A model generated the notes under the pieces. That model was given only the letters and a program-made list of their open reading frames with translations. It had not been told where the DNA came from and did no database searches. DNA of 64,000 nt from positions 8,326,005 through 8,390,004 of the forward strand of contig JASKMD010000015.1 in assembly GCA_030144725.1 (NCBI GenBank), in the 5' to 3' direction. Below are positions 63,657 through 64,000 of the stretch, piece by piece. This stretch comes from Haematococcus lacustris (Eukaryota; Chlorophyta; Chlorophyceae; Chlamydomonadales; Haematococcaceae). Position numbers and translations under genes: made by a program. Position 1 is the stretch's first letter, and each line of letters opens with the position of its first letter.

Positions 63657-64000
63657 TTAAGGCACCCCACATACCCCTGGTGCATAGGCACACTTGTGTC
63701 AGGTGCTGGGACAATGGCTGTAGGTTATGGAGCAGCAGGTTGTTTCCGCCTCCAGCCGTGTTGTTGATCAGCAGGCTCACCTGCTTGAGCCTGGATGCAT
63801 GGAACAGGGTGGCCAGGGTGGCTGCCCCTGGCTCAGGCTGCTTGGGCTGGATGGTGGTGCTGCTGAGGTCCAGCTGCTGCAGCTGCAGGGACAGCCGTGG
63901 GTGGGAGAGCAGGCTGGACAGACCACTGCAGGGGATGGAGTAGTTGTGGAGTAACAGGGAGGTCAGGCCTGGGAAGCTGCCCAATAAATGCTGAGCAAGG
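63657..64000 (-). pseudogene. F-box/LRR gene fragment (copy 3 type), runs off the right edge
   Basis: Minus-strand frame LAQHLLGSFPGLTSLLLHNY, IPCSGLSSLLSHPRLSLQLQ, ATLFHASRLKQVSLLINN, PLSQHLTQVCL corresponds to 25,671-26,015 of F-box copy 3, with few changes. At about 63,657, after the equivalent of GGATATGTGGAGTGCC, it switches to the Fanzor-like relic. The upstream part, including the F-box, lies outside the window, so this may be a gene with a new C-terminus: the frame stays open through the junction to 63,310. Confidence 0.75.

Overview
The window looks like nuclear DNA of a chlamydomonadalean green alga, most like Haematococcus. That assignment is inference. It rests on many short exons with GTGAGT/GTGCGT donors, a secreted glycoside hydrolase with a pherophorin-style Pro/Ser tail, a plastid-type ABC1 kinase, very high GC content with abundant simple repeats, and interstitial TTAGGG tracts. 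No bacterial, organellar, rRNA or tRNA gene was recognised.

Layout. 0-2 kb: remains of a minus-strand nardilysin-like (M16) peptidase gene, cut by a (GGGTC)n array and a (CCCCTG)n array. 2-5 kb: first unit of an F-box/leucine-rich gene family. 5-15.3 kb: a 10.2-kb octamer satellite (CCCTGCTG, CCCTGCCA, CCCTGCCG) containing a 3,454-bp tandem duplication. 15.3-39.6 kb: an amplification field holding F-box/LRR genes at 16.9, 25.2 and 31.2 kb, a broken copy at 37.6 kb, decayed fragments at 19.6, 22.0, 27.6 and 28.9 kb, duplicated non-coding blocks, and a decayed Fanzor/TnpB-like nuclease fragment at 22.8-23.6 kb. 39.75-40.22 kb: a 461-bp non-autonomous DNA transposon lying inside a TA array. 40.45-48.02 kb: an intact 15-exon GH9 (endoglucanase-family) gene that carries changes at two active-site positions. 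48.0-49.7 kb: intergenic DNA with an ABC1K gene fragment and a head-to-head telomere-repeat tract. 49.8-52.2 kb: another broken F-box/LRR unit. 52.7-61.4 kb, minus strand: an ABC1/UbiB atypical kinase gene with at least 20 exons, a long Ala-rich repeat region at the N-terminus and a long C-terminal extension. 61.8-62.5 kb, plus strand: a small four-exon gene, probably for a plastid membrane protein, divergent from the kinase gene. 62.7-64 kb: two more Fanzor-like relics, the second joined to an F-box/LRR fragment that runs off the right edge.

The GH9 enzyme would act in the secretory pathway or cell wall and the ABC1 kinase probably at thylakoids or plastoglobules. The F-box/LRR proteins would be substrate adaptors of SCF ubiquitin ligases if functional. 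I see no common pathway. The theme of the locus is genome dynamics: repeated segmental duplication of F-box units with their 5' leaders and 3' flanks, repeat arrays interrupting genes, and mobile-element debris. Exon models come from splice-site and reading-phase consistency plus recalled family motifs; no alignment or transcript data were available.
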